From positions 1 through 34,955 of the forward strand of contig CAMWLE010000032.1 in the NCBI GenBank assembly GCA_947175015.1: DNA of 34,955 bases, in the 5' to 3' direction. The DNA comes from an uncultured bacterium. GTDB lineage: Bacteria; Bacillota; Clostridia; Lachnospirales; Lachnospiraceae. Shown here in pieces: positions 1 through 7,525 of this stretch (positions are counted from its first letter, which is position 1; the number at the start of each line of letters is the position of its first letter). Made by a program: the position numbers and the translations under genes. The notes under the pieces are model-generated. The model saw nothing but the letters and a program-made list of their open reading frames with translations. It did no database searches and had not been told where the DNA came from.

Positions 1-92
1 TCACGCATAAAGCGCGTGAAAACGCCTCGCGGTGGCGTAGGTGTGAAAAGTAACGCGGCTGATACATTGAAATGCTGAATTGAAAAGTCGGC

Positions 93-121
93 TTGATAAA
101 GAAAGGCGTGCATGATAGAAT
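93..121 (+). promoter_or_regulatory. Sigma-A type promoter of the dehydrogenase gene
   Basis: The -35 box TTGATA lies at 93-98 and the -10 box TAGAAT at 116-121, with a 17-bp spacer. Transcription would begin near 128, about 47 bases before the chosen start codon at 175. The hexamers are seen directly; use as a promoter is inferred. Bases 1-92 upstream hold no recognisable gene, only a small inverted repeat (CACGC/GCGTG) at 2-18. Confidence 0.6.
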
Positions 122-174
122 AAAACTATGATGAATAACGGAAATACATGCGGAAGCATGGGAAGGGTCGAAAA

Positions 175-1269
175 ATGAGAGCATGGGTTTTATATGGGCC
201 GGATAAAATTCGTATGGAGACGGTGGACAAGCCTTGTGTAGAGAAGGGGGAGGTGCTGGTTGCGGTGAAGGCGGCAGGCATCTGCGGATCGGATATTCCG
301 AGAATCTATAAGACAGGGGCACATGTGCATCCTCTGATACCGGGGCATGAATTTGCTGGTGTGGTGGTAGAGACGGGAGAGGGTGTGGATTGCAGTTGGC
401 AGGGGAAAAGGGTGGGGGTATTTCCTTTGATCCCATGTAAGGTCTGTAAGCCTTGCCTTGAAAAGCAGTATGAGATGTGCAGGCATTATAATTATCTGGG
501 GTCTCGCAGAGATGGAGGATTTGCGGAGTATGCGGCGGTTCCGGCGGATAATTTGATTGCATTGCCGGATTCGGTGTCATTTGAGGAAGCCGCAATGCTG
601 GAACCCATGGCGGTGGCGGTTCATGCCATGAGAAAGGTACGGCCGGAAGAGCAGGAAACGGTAGTAATCTGTGGGCTTGGCACCATTGGATTGATGCTTC
701 TTATGTTTCTGCTGGAGTCGCAAAGTGCGGCAAGACAGAGCGCCGGGAGACAAAATGTTATATGGCAGGGTATGGGGAAGATTCTGGTAGTTGGAAATAA
801 GGAATTTCAGAAGGAGCAGGCGATCAAATTGGGGCTGCCGGAAGCATATTATTGTGACAGCAGAACACAGGATGTCAGAAGCTGGATTATGGAGTGCACC
901 GATGGCGCAGGTACGGATGTGTTTTTTGAATGTGTCGGTAAGAATGAGACATTGACGCAGGCGGTGGATTGTACGGCTCCGGCAGGACGAATCTGTCTGG
1001 TGGGGAATCCGGCTTCCGATATGATGCTGGAAAAGGAAGTGTACTGGAAAATTTTGCGCAATCAGCAGACGATTATGGGAACCTGGAATTCATCATTTAC
1101 CGGAGAGACAGCAGACGATTGGAGTTATGTGTTGGAGCGTCTTGCGCAGAAGCAAATCACGCCAGATATGTTAATATCGCATCGATTTTCATTGGGGGAT
1201 CTGGAACAGGGATTCCATATCATGCGGAATAAATCCAAGGATTATATAAAAATTATGGGGATTTTATAA
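175..1269 (+). CDS. Zinc-dependent medium-chain dehydrogenase, galactitol-1-phosphate/sorbitol dehydrogenase-like
   Basis: This is a 364-residue cytoplasmic alcohol dehydrogenase that should oxidise a sugar alcohol or its phosphate with NAD. Catalytic zinc ligands are in GICGSD (Cys37) and GHE (His58-Glu59). The structural zinc site has four cysteines near residues 88, 91, 94 and 102. The nucleotide-binding motif GLGTIG is at about 167-172. The stretches GSDIPRIYKTGAH and YLGSRRDGGFAEY resemble galactitol-1-phosphate 5-dehydrogenase, but no PTS or kinase genes are adjacent, so the substrate is uncertain. The start at 175 is preferred over the in-frame ATG at 148 because GGAAGGG at 161-167 sits seven bases upstream. 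After the Rossmann motif lies an odd insert (residues about 181-201) with a duplicated pentapeptide, QSAAR/QSAGR. The gene appears to have its own promoter and stands apart from the next operon. Confidence 0.88.
   Translation: MRAWVLYGPDKIRMETVDKPCVEKGEVLVAVKAAGICGSDIPRIYKTGAHVHPLIPGHEFAGVVVETGEGVDCSWQGKRVGVFPLIPCKVCKPCLEKQYEMCRHYNYLGSRRDGGFAEYAAVPADNLIALPDSVSFEEAAMLEPMAVAVHAMRKVRPEEQETVVICGLGTIGLMLLMFLLESQSAARQSAGRQNVIWQGMGKILVVGNKEFQKEQAIKLGLPEAYYCDSRTQDVRSWIMECTDGAGTDVFFECVGKNETLTQAVDCTAPAGRICLVGNPASDMMLEKEVYWKILRNQQTIMGTWNSSFTGETADDWSYVLERLAQKQITPDMLISHRFSLGDLEQGFHIMRNKSKDYIKIMGIL
721..750 (+). repeat. In-frame 15-bp coding tandem repeat, 2 copies, in the dehydrogenase
   Basis: Two adjacent 15-bp units (721-735 and 736-750) encode QSAAR and QSAGR. 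They sit in a loop just after the first Rossmann strand and helix, where family members usually run straight into the next beta strand. A third partial Q-N unit follows. The unit length is a multiple of three, so the frame is kept. Confidence 0.6.
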
Positions 1270-1344
1270 TGAGTGAAAACAGTAAAAAACGTGTGGGAGC
1301 AGTAAAAAGGACAAATAGTAGATAAAGCAAGGTGGGGCAGAGCA

Positions 1345-2280
1345 ATGAATGAATTTGAGGTGGCCAAAAAACTGGAAGAAAATATGAATCGGGTATTTGT
1401 CGGCAAAGCGGATGCGGTGGAGAATTTGTTAATCTGTCTTTTTGCTGGCGGGCATATTCTTTTAGAGGATGTACCGGGGGTGGGAAAAACAACACTTGCC
1501 AGTATTCTTGCCAGGAGCATGGAAGGGAATTTTGGAAGGATACAGTTTACACCGGATACTTTGCCGGGAGATGTGGCAGGGGTATCCATATACAATATGA
1601 AAACGAACGAATTTGAGTATCGTCCGGGGGCGGTAATGAACCAGATTCTTCTGGCAGATGAGATTAACAGAACTTCTCCCAAGACGCAATCCAGTCTGTT
1701 GGAAGCTATGGCAGAAGGTCAGGTGACGGTGGATGGGATAGTACATATGCTGCCGAAGCCATTTATGGTGATCGCAACGCAGAATCCCATAGAATTTATA
1801 GGCACCTATTCTCTGCCGGAGGCACAAATGGATCGTTTTATGATGCGGTTGTCCATAGGATATCCGGGGAGGGAACAGGAGATATTGATGGCCTCTTATT
1901 TTCTGCGGGGGCAGACGCCGGATAAGGTGGAAGCGGTGTGTGGGACGGAGGATATATTAAAGATTAGAGAAGCGGTTTCACAGATTACCGTTAAGGAATC
2001 CATACTTGGTTATATTGAGGATGTGATTGCATTGACCAGGGAAGAACAGCGCTTTGTATTGGGAGCCAGTCCGAGAGCATTGCTGGCGCTGCTGCGTGCT
2101 TCTCAGGGCAAGGCATTTCTGCAGAGGAGGGATTATGTGAAGCCGGATGATGTGAAAGCCGTTGCCATGCGGGTGCTTTTACACAGGCTGGTGCTGTCTT
2201 CTGAGGCCAGACTTCAGAAAGCGGATGCGGCAGTTATTTTGAACAACTTGATTGTGAAAGTGAAAATACCCATTGAATGA
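1345..2280 (+). CDS. MoxR-family AAA+ ATPase
   Basis: This is a 311-residue AAA+ ATPase of the MoxR group, chaperone-like enzymes that help mature or activate partner proteins and are usually encoded beside DUF58 and transglutaminase or von Willebrand-type proteins. Walker A is VPGVGKTT at about residues 43-50 and Walker B is LLADEINR at about 102-109. The TSLLEAM-like helix (QSSLLEAMAEGQVT), the sensor ATQNP and the GASPRA motif of the lid domain are all present. The protein is full length for the family. It begins the operon, with about 48 bases from its stop to the next start, followed by DUF58 and transglutaminase genes. The start ATG is preceded by GGTGGGG. Assignment to the family is firm; the client protein is unknown. 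Confidence 0.93.
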   Translation: MNEFEVAKKLEENMNRVFVGKADAVENLLICLFAGGHILLEDVPGVGKTTLASILARSMEGNFGRIQFTPDTLPGDVAGVSIYNMKTNEFEYRPGAVMNQILLADEINRTSPKTQSSLLEAMAEGQVTVDGIVHMLPKPFMVIATQNPIEFIGTYSLPEAQMDRFMMRLSIGYPGREQEILMASYFLRGQTPDKVEAVCGTEDILKIREAVSQITVKESILGYIEDVIALTREEQRFVLGASPRALLALLRASQGKAFLQRRDYVKPDDVKAVAMRVLLHRLVLSSEARLQKADAAVILNNLIVKVKIPIE

Positions 2281-2328
2281 TCGGAACTGTTGCAAGTGAA
2301 CAGTAAGTGCGAATATTGGGAAGGTGTG

Positions 2329-3501
2329 ATGGTTGCTATGAAAGTGCGCAGGTGGATTTTATTGGGGTTATGGGTGTTGTCGCTGGTATCGATCAGTTTT
2401 TATGGCGGGGCTGTCAGTTACGGATTCTTTTTTGGCGTCACTTTGCTGCCGGTGATTTCGCTGGTGTATCTGCTCTGTGTCTATTGGAGATTTAAGATCT
2501 ATCAGGAGACAGATAGAAGGACTATGGTATGTGATCAGCCAATGTCATATTTTTTTATGCTGGAAAATGAAGATTATTTCGCATATACCGGTATCAGCGT
2601 CCGGATGCATTCTTCTTTTTCCCATGTGGAGGAGTTTCCTGACAATATTGAATATGAATTGCTTCCGGGGGATAAATCCATCTATGAGACAAAGCTTGTG
2701 TGTAAATACCGCGGGCAATATAGTATAGGAGTAAAAGAGGTTATACTCACGGATTTTTTCCGTTTGTTCCGGCTTCGTCATGCTGTCTCCGGTCAGATCA
2801 AGGCGATGGTATTGCCGAAGATTGTGCCGCTCGCAGAACTTACCAGTATGATTGATCTGCCGTTGCTGGCCAGACAGGACGCATTGGGCAATACGGAACC
2901 GGATATTCTGGTGAGGGATTATATAGAGGGAGACAGTCTGAAACAGATTCACTGGAAGGCAACTGCCGGGGAACAGAAGTTGAAGGTTCGAACCATGACC
3001 GGAAAGGAAAATCAGGGTATTTCTATTTTCTGCGACACAAAGCGGTACAGCGGGCACAGAAGGGAATACCTGCCGCTGGAAAATAAGATATTGGAAGTAT
3101 TGCTGGCAGTGGGATATTTTTTTGCAGGGAAGGAAATGGAGTTTTCCGCCTATTATGGACAGGAAGGGATTGTCAAAGGGCATGTGGAAGGTATCAATGA
3201 ATTTGATGATTTTTATCATAAGGTATCGGAGATAGTATTCAGTACAGAGGAAAATGTGCAGCGTGTGTTGGAACATGCTGTGGTTTGGGGGGAAGTGTGG
3301 AGCAGCGGTATTGTTTTCTGTATTCTGCATGAGTTGACTCCCGCGATTATGGATGTGACGGAGCGGCTGATGGCGGGCGGAGTCATAGTGGTTATTTACA
3401 TAATCACAGATCAGGATCCGATGGATTATGTAAAACAGGGAAGCATGAGAAGAAGGATTGTAGTAATTCCCGTGGAAGCCGGGCTGGAAGGGAGACTATG
3501 A
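2329..3501 (+). CDS. DUF58 domain-containing membrane protein
   Basis: This is a protein of about 390 residues. It has two closely spaced N-terminal membrane segments (about residues 5-45), a middle beta-rich region, and a C-terminal DUF58 domain marked by DYIEGDSLKQIHWKATA near residues 200-220. That motif is the family signature, and the domain has a von Willebrand A-like fold in known members. The reading frame opens at a TTG at 2290, but GGGAAGG at 2318-2324 favours the ATG at 2329; the ATG at 2338 remains possible. The stop overlaps the start of the transglutaminase gene (ATGATGA), which indicates translational coupling. Its role is probably membrane partner of the MoxR ATPase; the molecular activity is unknown. 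Confidence 0.88.
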   Translation: MVAMKVRRWILLGLWVLSLVSISFYGGAVSYGFFFGVTLLPVISLVYLLCVYWRFKIYQETDRRTMVCDQPMSYFFMLENEDYFAYTGISVRMHSSFSHVEEFPDNIEYELLPGDKSIYETKLVCKYRGQYSIGVKEVILTDFFRLFRLRHAVSGQIKAMVLPKIVPLAELTSMIDLPLLARQDALGNTEPDILVRDYIEGDSLKQIHWKATAGEQKLKVRTMTGKENQGISIFCDTKRYSGHRREYLPLENKILEVLLAVGYFFAGKEMEFSAYYGQEGIVKGHVEGINEFDDFYHKVSEIVFSTEENVQRVLEHAVVWGEVWSSGIVFCILHELTPAIMDVTERLMAGGVIVVIYIITDQDPMDYVKQGSMRRRIVVIPVEAGLEGRL

Positions 3502-5816
3502 TGAGTTTCAGACGTCATTTCAACGAAAAGGCTATATATCGGGCGGTAAATACTGCGATTTTGGCATGTATTTGTCTGTTTACACCGGAAGCGCTTCTTG
3601 GATTCAGCATTGTGACATTTCGGAATATCCTTGTGTTGGCGCTTGTGATTGTGCTGCTTTCGGGAGTCAATTTTTTGAAAGCCAGAGGTCGGATATTGTG
3701 CTTATTGACGGTGTTTGTGAGCATAGGGATATCTGTGACCGTGATTGGCAGAGAGACAAGCTTTACATTTCTGCGGACTTATCTGCAATGGTGTTCGGGA
3801 AGCAGAATTGAGCAAACAGAGTGGCTGATGGGAATCCAACTGATGCAGACAGCTACATTGACGGCAATCTGTTATCTGGTTCAAATTCTGTCAGAGAGGT
3901 TTCGCCTGCTGCGAATGGGGTTGGCATGTGGGTGTATCATTGGACTGTTGATCTGTCTGTTGGCACGAGTGGAGTTGTCACATGATATTGTGGCGTTTTT
4001 ACTGTTGTATGTTATTGTGGTCTATGTGGAATGGCTGCAGGAACACTGGAAGAAGACCAGAAGCGGTGGTGTAAAGGAACAAATGGTCTGGCTCTCGCCA
4101 TTCTTGGCAGTTTATTTGCTGCTTTTGACCAGGATGCCCGCGCCGGAGGCGCCATATGACTGGCAGTGGGCGAAACAGATCGGACATCAGATACGGGAAT
4201 CTTTTTTGATTGTATCGCAGAATTTAATGCGGGGCGGACGGGAAGATTTTGGTGTATCTCTAAGCGGTTTTTCCGGAGACGGGGAATTAGGTGAGGGATT
4301 TGAAGATGACGATCACGAGGTGATGCAGATTCAGGGACAGGGTACTTTGGTGACCAATGTGTACTTGATTGGGAAGGTGTATGATACTTTTGATGGGAAG
4401 CAGTGGCTTCAGGAATACCATGAAAATAATCAGGAACGGTTTATTGATACCATGGAGACATTATATGCGGTGAGAAGACTGGACAACAGACATCTGAAAG
4501 ATTATCTGTATGAGACAGATTTGAGAATCCGCTATGAATTTTTCAATACCAAGTATGTGTTTGCACCTTTAAAGGCAATAAACGTCAGGGGTGAGCAGTC
4601 AGATTTGAGGTATACTTTTGAGGGTGGTGATTTGCTCCTTCCGAAACAACAGGGGTATGGAACAGAGTATCATGTGAAATATTATCAACTGAATGTGGGA
4701 GAGGAATTGTTTAAGCAGTTGTTAGAAGCAGAGCAGGAAATGGATGAGCAGATCTGGGAGTATATTGCGAGGGAGTATGAGGAAGCGCTTGGCCGGAAAG
4801 TGACGCCTGAGATAATGCAGGCACACAGGCAGCGGGTGTATGATTATTATCTTGAAGATGTAAAGCTTTCGGGAGAAATGGAGCGTTACCTGGCGCAGAT
4901 AACCGGGGAGGCAGTTACGGATATAGAGAAATTGCAGGCAATTGAGAAGGAATTGGCTTCTTATACATATACCAATATGCCGGGGAAATTGCCGGATAGT
5001 ATTACAAATGCCAGTGAATTTCTGGACTATTTTCTATTGGAGAGCAAAACAGGGTATTGTGCTTATTTTGCGACGGCATTTGTATTGCTGGCAAGAGCAG
5101 AAGGTATTCCGGCCCGTTATGCGCAGGGATTTTGTGTTCCGGTAGGGGAGAGCGGTTATGCTGTCGTATTGTCTAATATGGCGCATTCCTGGCCGGAGGT
5201 CTATATAGAGGGTGTGGGCTGGATTCCTTTTGAACCCACACCTGGTTATGGTGAATTGCGTTATACACCCTGGAAAGTGAGTGATCGAAGTACTGTGACT
5301 TTTTATGAGGAAGAGGAAGAAGAGGAGGAAGAAGAGGAGGAAGAAATTGTCAGCGTAGACAGGGAGCGAGAGCTAGTGTCGGGTGGCACCGGGGATGAAA
5401 CAAGGCTCCAGGTGATGTGGCTGTTTGGCTTGGGGATTCTGGCTGTTTTGGCAGGGTATCTGCTGGTGTTGATGTTGGAGTATCTGCTGTGTACATACCG
5501 GTATCAGAAGATGGATCGGGCAGGAAAGTTCAAAGTAGAGGTGCGCAGAAATGTCCGGGTTCTGACCTGGCTGGGGCTTGTGCGGGAGAGTAGGGAGACT
5601 TTGCAGGAAATGCGTCAGCGGGGGATAGAGATGTTGGGAGATATACCGCTTCACTTTATTGAGGATTATGAGAGCGTGGTGTATGGTGATAAACAGGTTG
5701 GGGAAGAAATGATAAAGAAAGTGAAGGAAGAGCGGGAACAGCTTATGGCACTGGTCAGAAATGAGAAAAAGTTGGTGTATGTATTTTATTGGATGAAGCT
5801 GTCTCTGGTGAGGTAG
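3498..5816 (+). CDS. Membrane transglutaminase-like protein (TgpA/DUF3488 type)
   Basis: This 772-residue protein has about six N-terminal membrane helices (residues 15-215), an external transglutaminase-core domain, another membrane helix near 640-660, and a cytoplasmic tail resembling the DUF4129 region. The catalytic cysteine is Cys521 in TGYCAYFATAFVLLARAEGIPARY. The histidine is His563 in MAHSWPEV, and the third position is in WIPFEPTPG (Glu579, where some relatives have Asp). Related proteins process or cross-link envelope substrates. Between the catalytic domain and the last helix lies a run of 13 glutamates (about 604-616) encoded by an expanded repeat. It overlaps the DUF58 gene by four bases and ends the operon; a hairpin follows directly. 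Confidence 0.92.
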   Translation: MMSFRRHFNEKAIYRAVNTAILACICLFTPEALLGFSIVTFRNILVLALVIVLLSGVNFLKARGRILCLLTVFVSIGISVTVIGRETSFTFLRTYLQWCSGSRIEQTEWLMGIQLMQTATLTAICYLVQILSERFRLLRMGLACGCIIGLLICLLARVELSHDIVAFLLLYVIVVYVEWLQEHWKKTRSGGVKEQMVWLSPFLAVYLLLLTRMPAPEAPYDWQWAKQIGHQIRESFLIVSQNLMRGGREDFGVSLSGFSGDGELGEGFEDDDHEVMQIQGQGTLVTNVYLIGKVYDTFDGKQWLQEYHENNQERFIDTMETLYAVRRLDNRHLKDYLYETDLRIRYEFFNTKYVFAPLKAINVRGEQSDLRYTFEGGDLLLPKQQGYGTEYHVKYYQLNVGEELFKQLLEAEQEMDEQIWEYIAREYEEALGRKVTPEIMQAHRQRVYDYYLEDVKLSGEMERYLAQITGEAVTDIEKLQAIEKELASYTYTNMPGKLPDSITNASEFLDYFLLESKTGYCAYFATAFVLLARAEGIPARYAQGFCVPVGESGYAVVLSNMAHSWPEVYIEGVGWIPFEPTPGYGELRYTPWKVSDRSTVTFYEEEEEEEEEEEEEIVSVDRERELVSGGTGDETRLQVMWLFGLGILAVLAGYLLVLMLEYLLCTYRYQKMDRAGKFKVEVRRNVRVLTWLGLVRESRETLQEMRQRGIEMLGDIPLHFIEDYESVVYGDKQVGEEMIKKVKEEREQLMALVRNEKKLVYVFYWMKLSLVR
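5307..5345 (+). repeat. 12-bp coding repeat encoding a 13-residue polyglutamate linker
   Basis: The 39-bp tract of GAA/GAG codons contains a perfect tandem duplication of the 12-mer GAAGAGGAGGAA (5319-5330 and 5331-5342), preceded by a near copy. It encodes an acidic linker between the transglutaminase core and the last membrane helix. Alternation of the two Glu codons in a fixed order points to unit duplication rather than single-codon slippage. Confidence 0.75.
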
Positions 5817-5845
5817 ATTCGGCAAGGCTGTCAGCTTTGCCGAAT
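5817..5845 (+). terminator. Hairpin ending the MoxR operon
   Basis: A 9-bp perfect stem (ATTCGGCAA with TTGCCGAAT) with an 11-base loop begins at the last base of the transglutaminase stop codon. The downstream sequence is only moderately T-rich, so termination strength is uncertain. Confidence 0.55.
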
Positions 5846-5967
5846 CGTGTTATTTGGAGGGAAAAGGGGGGCTTTTTATGTTCTTCAATTTGACGGTTCC
5901 AAAATATAGGCTGTTGTCAGCAGGCATACAATTGCAAACAGGAAAAACCAAGTGAGTAACAGGAAAG

Positions 5968-6270
5968 TTATAGGTGCTTTATTCCCTGCACATATGTCTT
6001 TACAAGCTTGCGTTCATCTTCATTCAGAGTTGACCACACATCCAACACCTGTTTTTGCTCTTCTGAAAGGTTGACAATCTTATCATCTTCCTGAAAAAAT
6101 TCTGATAATGTAATCCCGAAACCATCGCAAATCCTTGAAAGTGTGACGATGTTCGGCAGGCTCCTTCGGGTCATCAGGTTGGAAATGGTGGACTGCTTGA
6201 TTTTGGTTTCCTGCGATAACCTATATTTGCTTATATGTTTTTTGTCGCAAAGTTCCTGGATTCTGTTCAC
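5968..6270 (-). CDS. XRE-family helix-turn-helix regulator
   Basis: This is a 100-residue DNA-binding protein. The N-terminal Cro/C1-type HTH covers about residues 1-60 (KYRLSQETKIKQSTISNLMTRRSLPNIVTLSRICDGFGITLSEFF), followed by a short acidic/helical tail. The frame extends to a TTG at 6291, but GTG at 6270 gives the usual VNRIQELCDKK beginning and has GAGG eight bases upstream, so it is preferred. It is convergent with the transglutaminase gene. Two ATTCNGAAT palindromes upstream (6306-6316 and 6339-6348) are candidate autoregulatory operators. Its targets are unknown; the adjacent SSB-like gene on the same strand is one possibility. Confidence 0.85.
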   Translation of the reverse strand: MNRIQELCDKKHISKYRLSQETKIKQSTISNLMTRRSLPNIVTLSRICDGFGITLSEFFQEDDKIVNLSEEQKQVLDVWSTLNEDERKLVKTYVQGIKHL

Positions 6271-6305
6271 TATAAAGTCCTCTATAAGCAAGTAGACTAC
6301 ACCTC

Positions 6306-6348
6306 AATTCTGAATTATTTGGTATTATTTTATCCTACAATTCAGAAT
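6306..6348. promoter_or_regulatory. Paired ATTCNGAAT palindromes, candidate operator of the XRE regulator
   Basis: AATTCTGAATT at 6306-6316 and AATTCAGAAT at 6339-6348 are two copies of the same short palindrome. Their centres are 33 bp apart, close to three helical turns, and they lie just upstream of the regulator start. Such spacing would place two dimers on one DNA face. Binding by this XRE protein is inferred. Confidence 0.45.
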
Positions 6349-6376
6349 CATATTAGACCCCAAAACAGCAATTAAT

Positions 6377-6398
6377 ATACTACTCTATTAAGTAGTAT
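6377..6398. repeat. Inverted repeat between the SSB-like and XRE genes
   Basis: ATACTACT (6377-6384) and AGTAGTAT (6391-6398) form an 8-bp stem with a six-base loop, just past the end of the minus-strand SSB-like gene. There is no T-run on the minus strand, so it is a poor intrinsic terminator. The left arm and loop recur with one mismatch at 7231-7245, on the other side of the SSB-like gene. Confidence 0.45.
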
Positions 6399-6409
6399 TG
6401 AAAGAAAGA

Positions 6410-7054
6410 TCATTGGTATGTCTGATTGCTCATGTCATATTCAAGCCTTATAACAGACACTTCATATGCAATACGTTTCTCTGCAGACACTTCGCTAAAT
6501 TGTTTCAGATATACACGGCTCTGTATCCTGCCAATAACCTCAATGTGGGCTCCAATGGGCAGTTCCGCGACGGCCAGTGCTGTCTTGCCCCAACAGATGC
6601 AGGGGATATAATTTGATTTATAATTTGCACTGTTGACTACAATAATGAAATCTGTAATAGCACGGCCAGTTGGTGTAAAGCGGTAAATAGGTTTTTTGCA
6701 GATGTTTCCATCCAAGTAGATATAGTTTGTATCGCTGTATTTTCCTTCAGGCGCACCTGGTCTTAATTCCGTGGCGAACAGATAATGCTTCAGATGGCGC
6801 TTTTGAGCTTCAGAACGAAAACAGGAGCGGAGTTGACCGGCTACATAGAAATGCCGTCCCATGAGATTCTGTGTCATGTCCACCAGTTTATGGTGGAACA
6901 TGACCGGAATATAATCCATTTTGCTGCTCAGTCTTTTTACGGCTACATCAACAATGTAGAATTTTCTATTATTGGATGTGAGAATGGTTTGGAAGTCAGA
7001 GACGATTCTTCCTTCAATGATGGCCTGGTTAGTCCGGTTCATATCATCTGTCAT
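6410..7054 (-). CDS. Single-stranded DNA-binding-like protein with two OB folds
   Basis: This 214-residue protein is built from two tandem OB-type domains. The first (about 1-105) is a divergent copy: NQAIIEGRIVSDF...FYIVDVAV...DYIPVMFHH. The second (about 110-205) is a clear SSB domain: YIYLDGNICKKPIYRFTPTGRAITDFIIVVNS...YIPCICWGKTA...IEVIGRIQSRVY. It would bind single-stranded DNA, and the duplicated architecture may let a monomer or dimer replace the usual SSB tetramer. There is no acidic C-terminal tip like that of housekeeping SSB, so partner recruitment may differ. The ATG has GGAG about 11 bases upstream. Similar two-domain SSB relatives occur in Clostridia, often outside the replication operon. 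Confidence 0.85.
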   Translation of the reverse strand: MTDDMNRTNQAIIEGRIVSDFQTILTSNNRKFYIVDVAVKRLSSKMDYIPVMFHHKLVDMTQNLMGRHFYVAGQLRSCFRSEAQKRHLKHYLFATELRPGAPEGKYSDTNYIYLDGNICKKPIYRFTPTGRAITDFIIVVNSANYKSNYIPCICWGKTALAVAELPIGAHIEVIGRIQSRVYLKQFSEVSAEKRIAYEVSVIRLEYDMSNQTYQ

Positions 7055-7301
7055 AGTAATTTATGCTCCTTTTCTTAGGTTGTGTTAGAAATAGTTAAAA
7101 CCAGGGGCAGTCTGTGCTTATTCTGGCAAGGTGAGGGCATAAAAATCAGTGCAGAGGTTGTATTGTGCATGAATTTTGTGTAAGAGATGTACCTGGCCAT
7201 TGTTTGTTATTTTAATGGTTTTATATATTTATACTACTATATTAAATTATATAATACAACTCTTTTGAGTATTAAATTTTAATTGGTGCTTATGGATTGT
7301 G

Positions 7302-7331
7302 TTGACAAATACCACGAGAGGTTACTATAAT
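7302..7331 (+). promoter_or_regulatory. Consensus promoter upstream of the solute-binding lipoprotein
   Basis: A perfect -35 TTGACA (7302-7307) and a perfect -10 TATAAT (7326-7331) are separated by 18 bp. Transcription should begin near 7338, leaving a leader of about 190 bases before the lipoprotein start at 7526. The remainder of the 7055-7525 gap is AT-rich spacer (7200-7290) plus one small ORF. Confidence 0.75.
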
Positions 7332-7393
7332 GACTACATGGATTAGAAAACTGTGGCGCATAAGAATCCAAATAAGATTCCAAGGGGGAAACA

Positions 7394-7501
7394 TTGGAGG
7401 CATTTTCAGCGGTAATGGTTGAATCTTTTGGAGAGAATAAGATGGGTGACGGACAGCGACAGAGTTGGAAGAGGTTTTTAAACAAGGCTGCAGGAGAATG
7501 A
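7394..7501 (+). CDS. Possible small protein of 35 residues in the lipoprotein leader
   Basis: A TTG start at 7394 is preceded by AAGGGGG six bases upstream. It opens a 35-codon frame beginning MEAFSAVMVESFGENK and ending KRFLNKAAGE, with the stop 24 bases before the lipoprotein start. It is basic, with no signal peptide or membrane segment, and matches no family I recognise. It could be a leader peptide or a chance frame. Confidence 0.25.
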   Translation: MEAFSAVMVESFGENKMGDGQRQSWKRFLNKAAGE

Positions 7502-7525
7502 TGGTCCGGGCAGGAAAGGGGAATT

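Noticed and set aside
5878..5955. 25-codon frame beginning MFFNLTVPKYRLL after a GGGGGG stretch
   Set aside because: Short, no family resemblance, lies between convergent genes; a purine-rich site alone is not enough.
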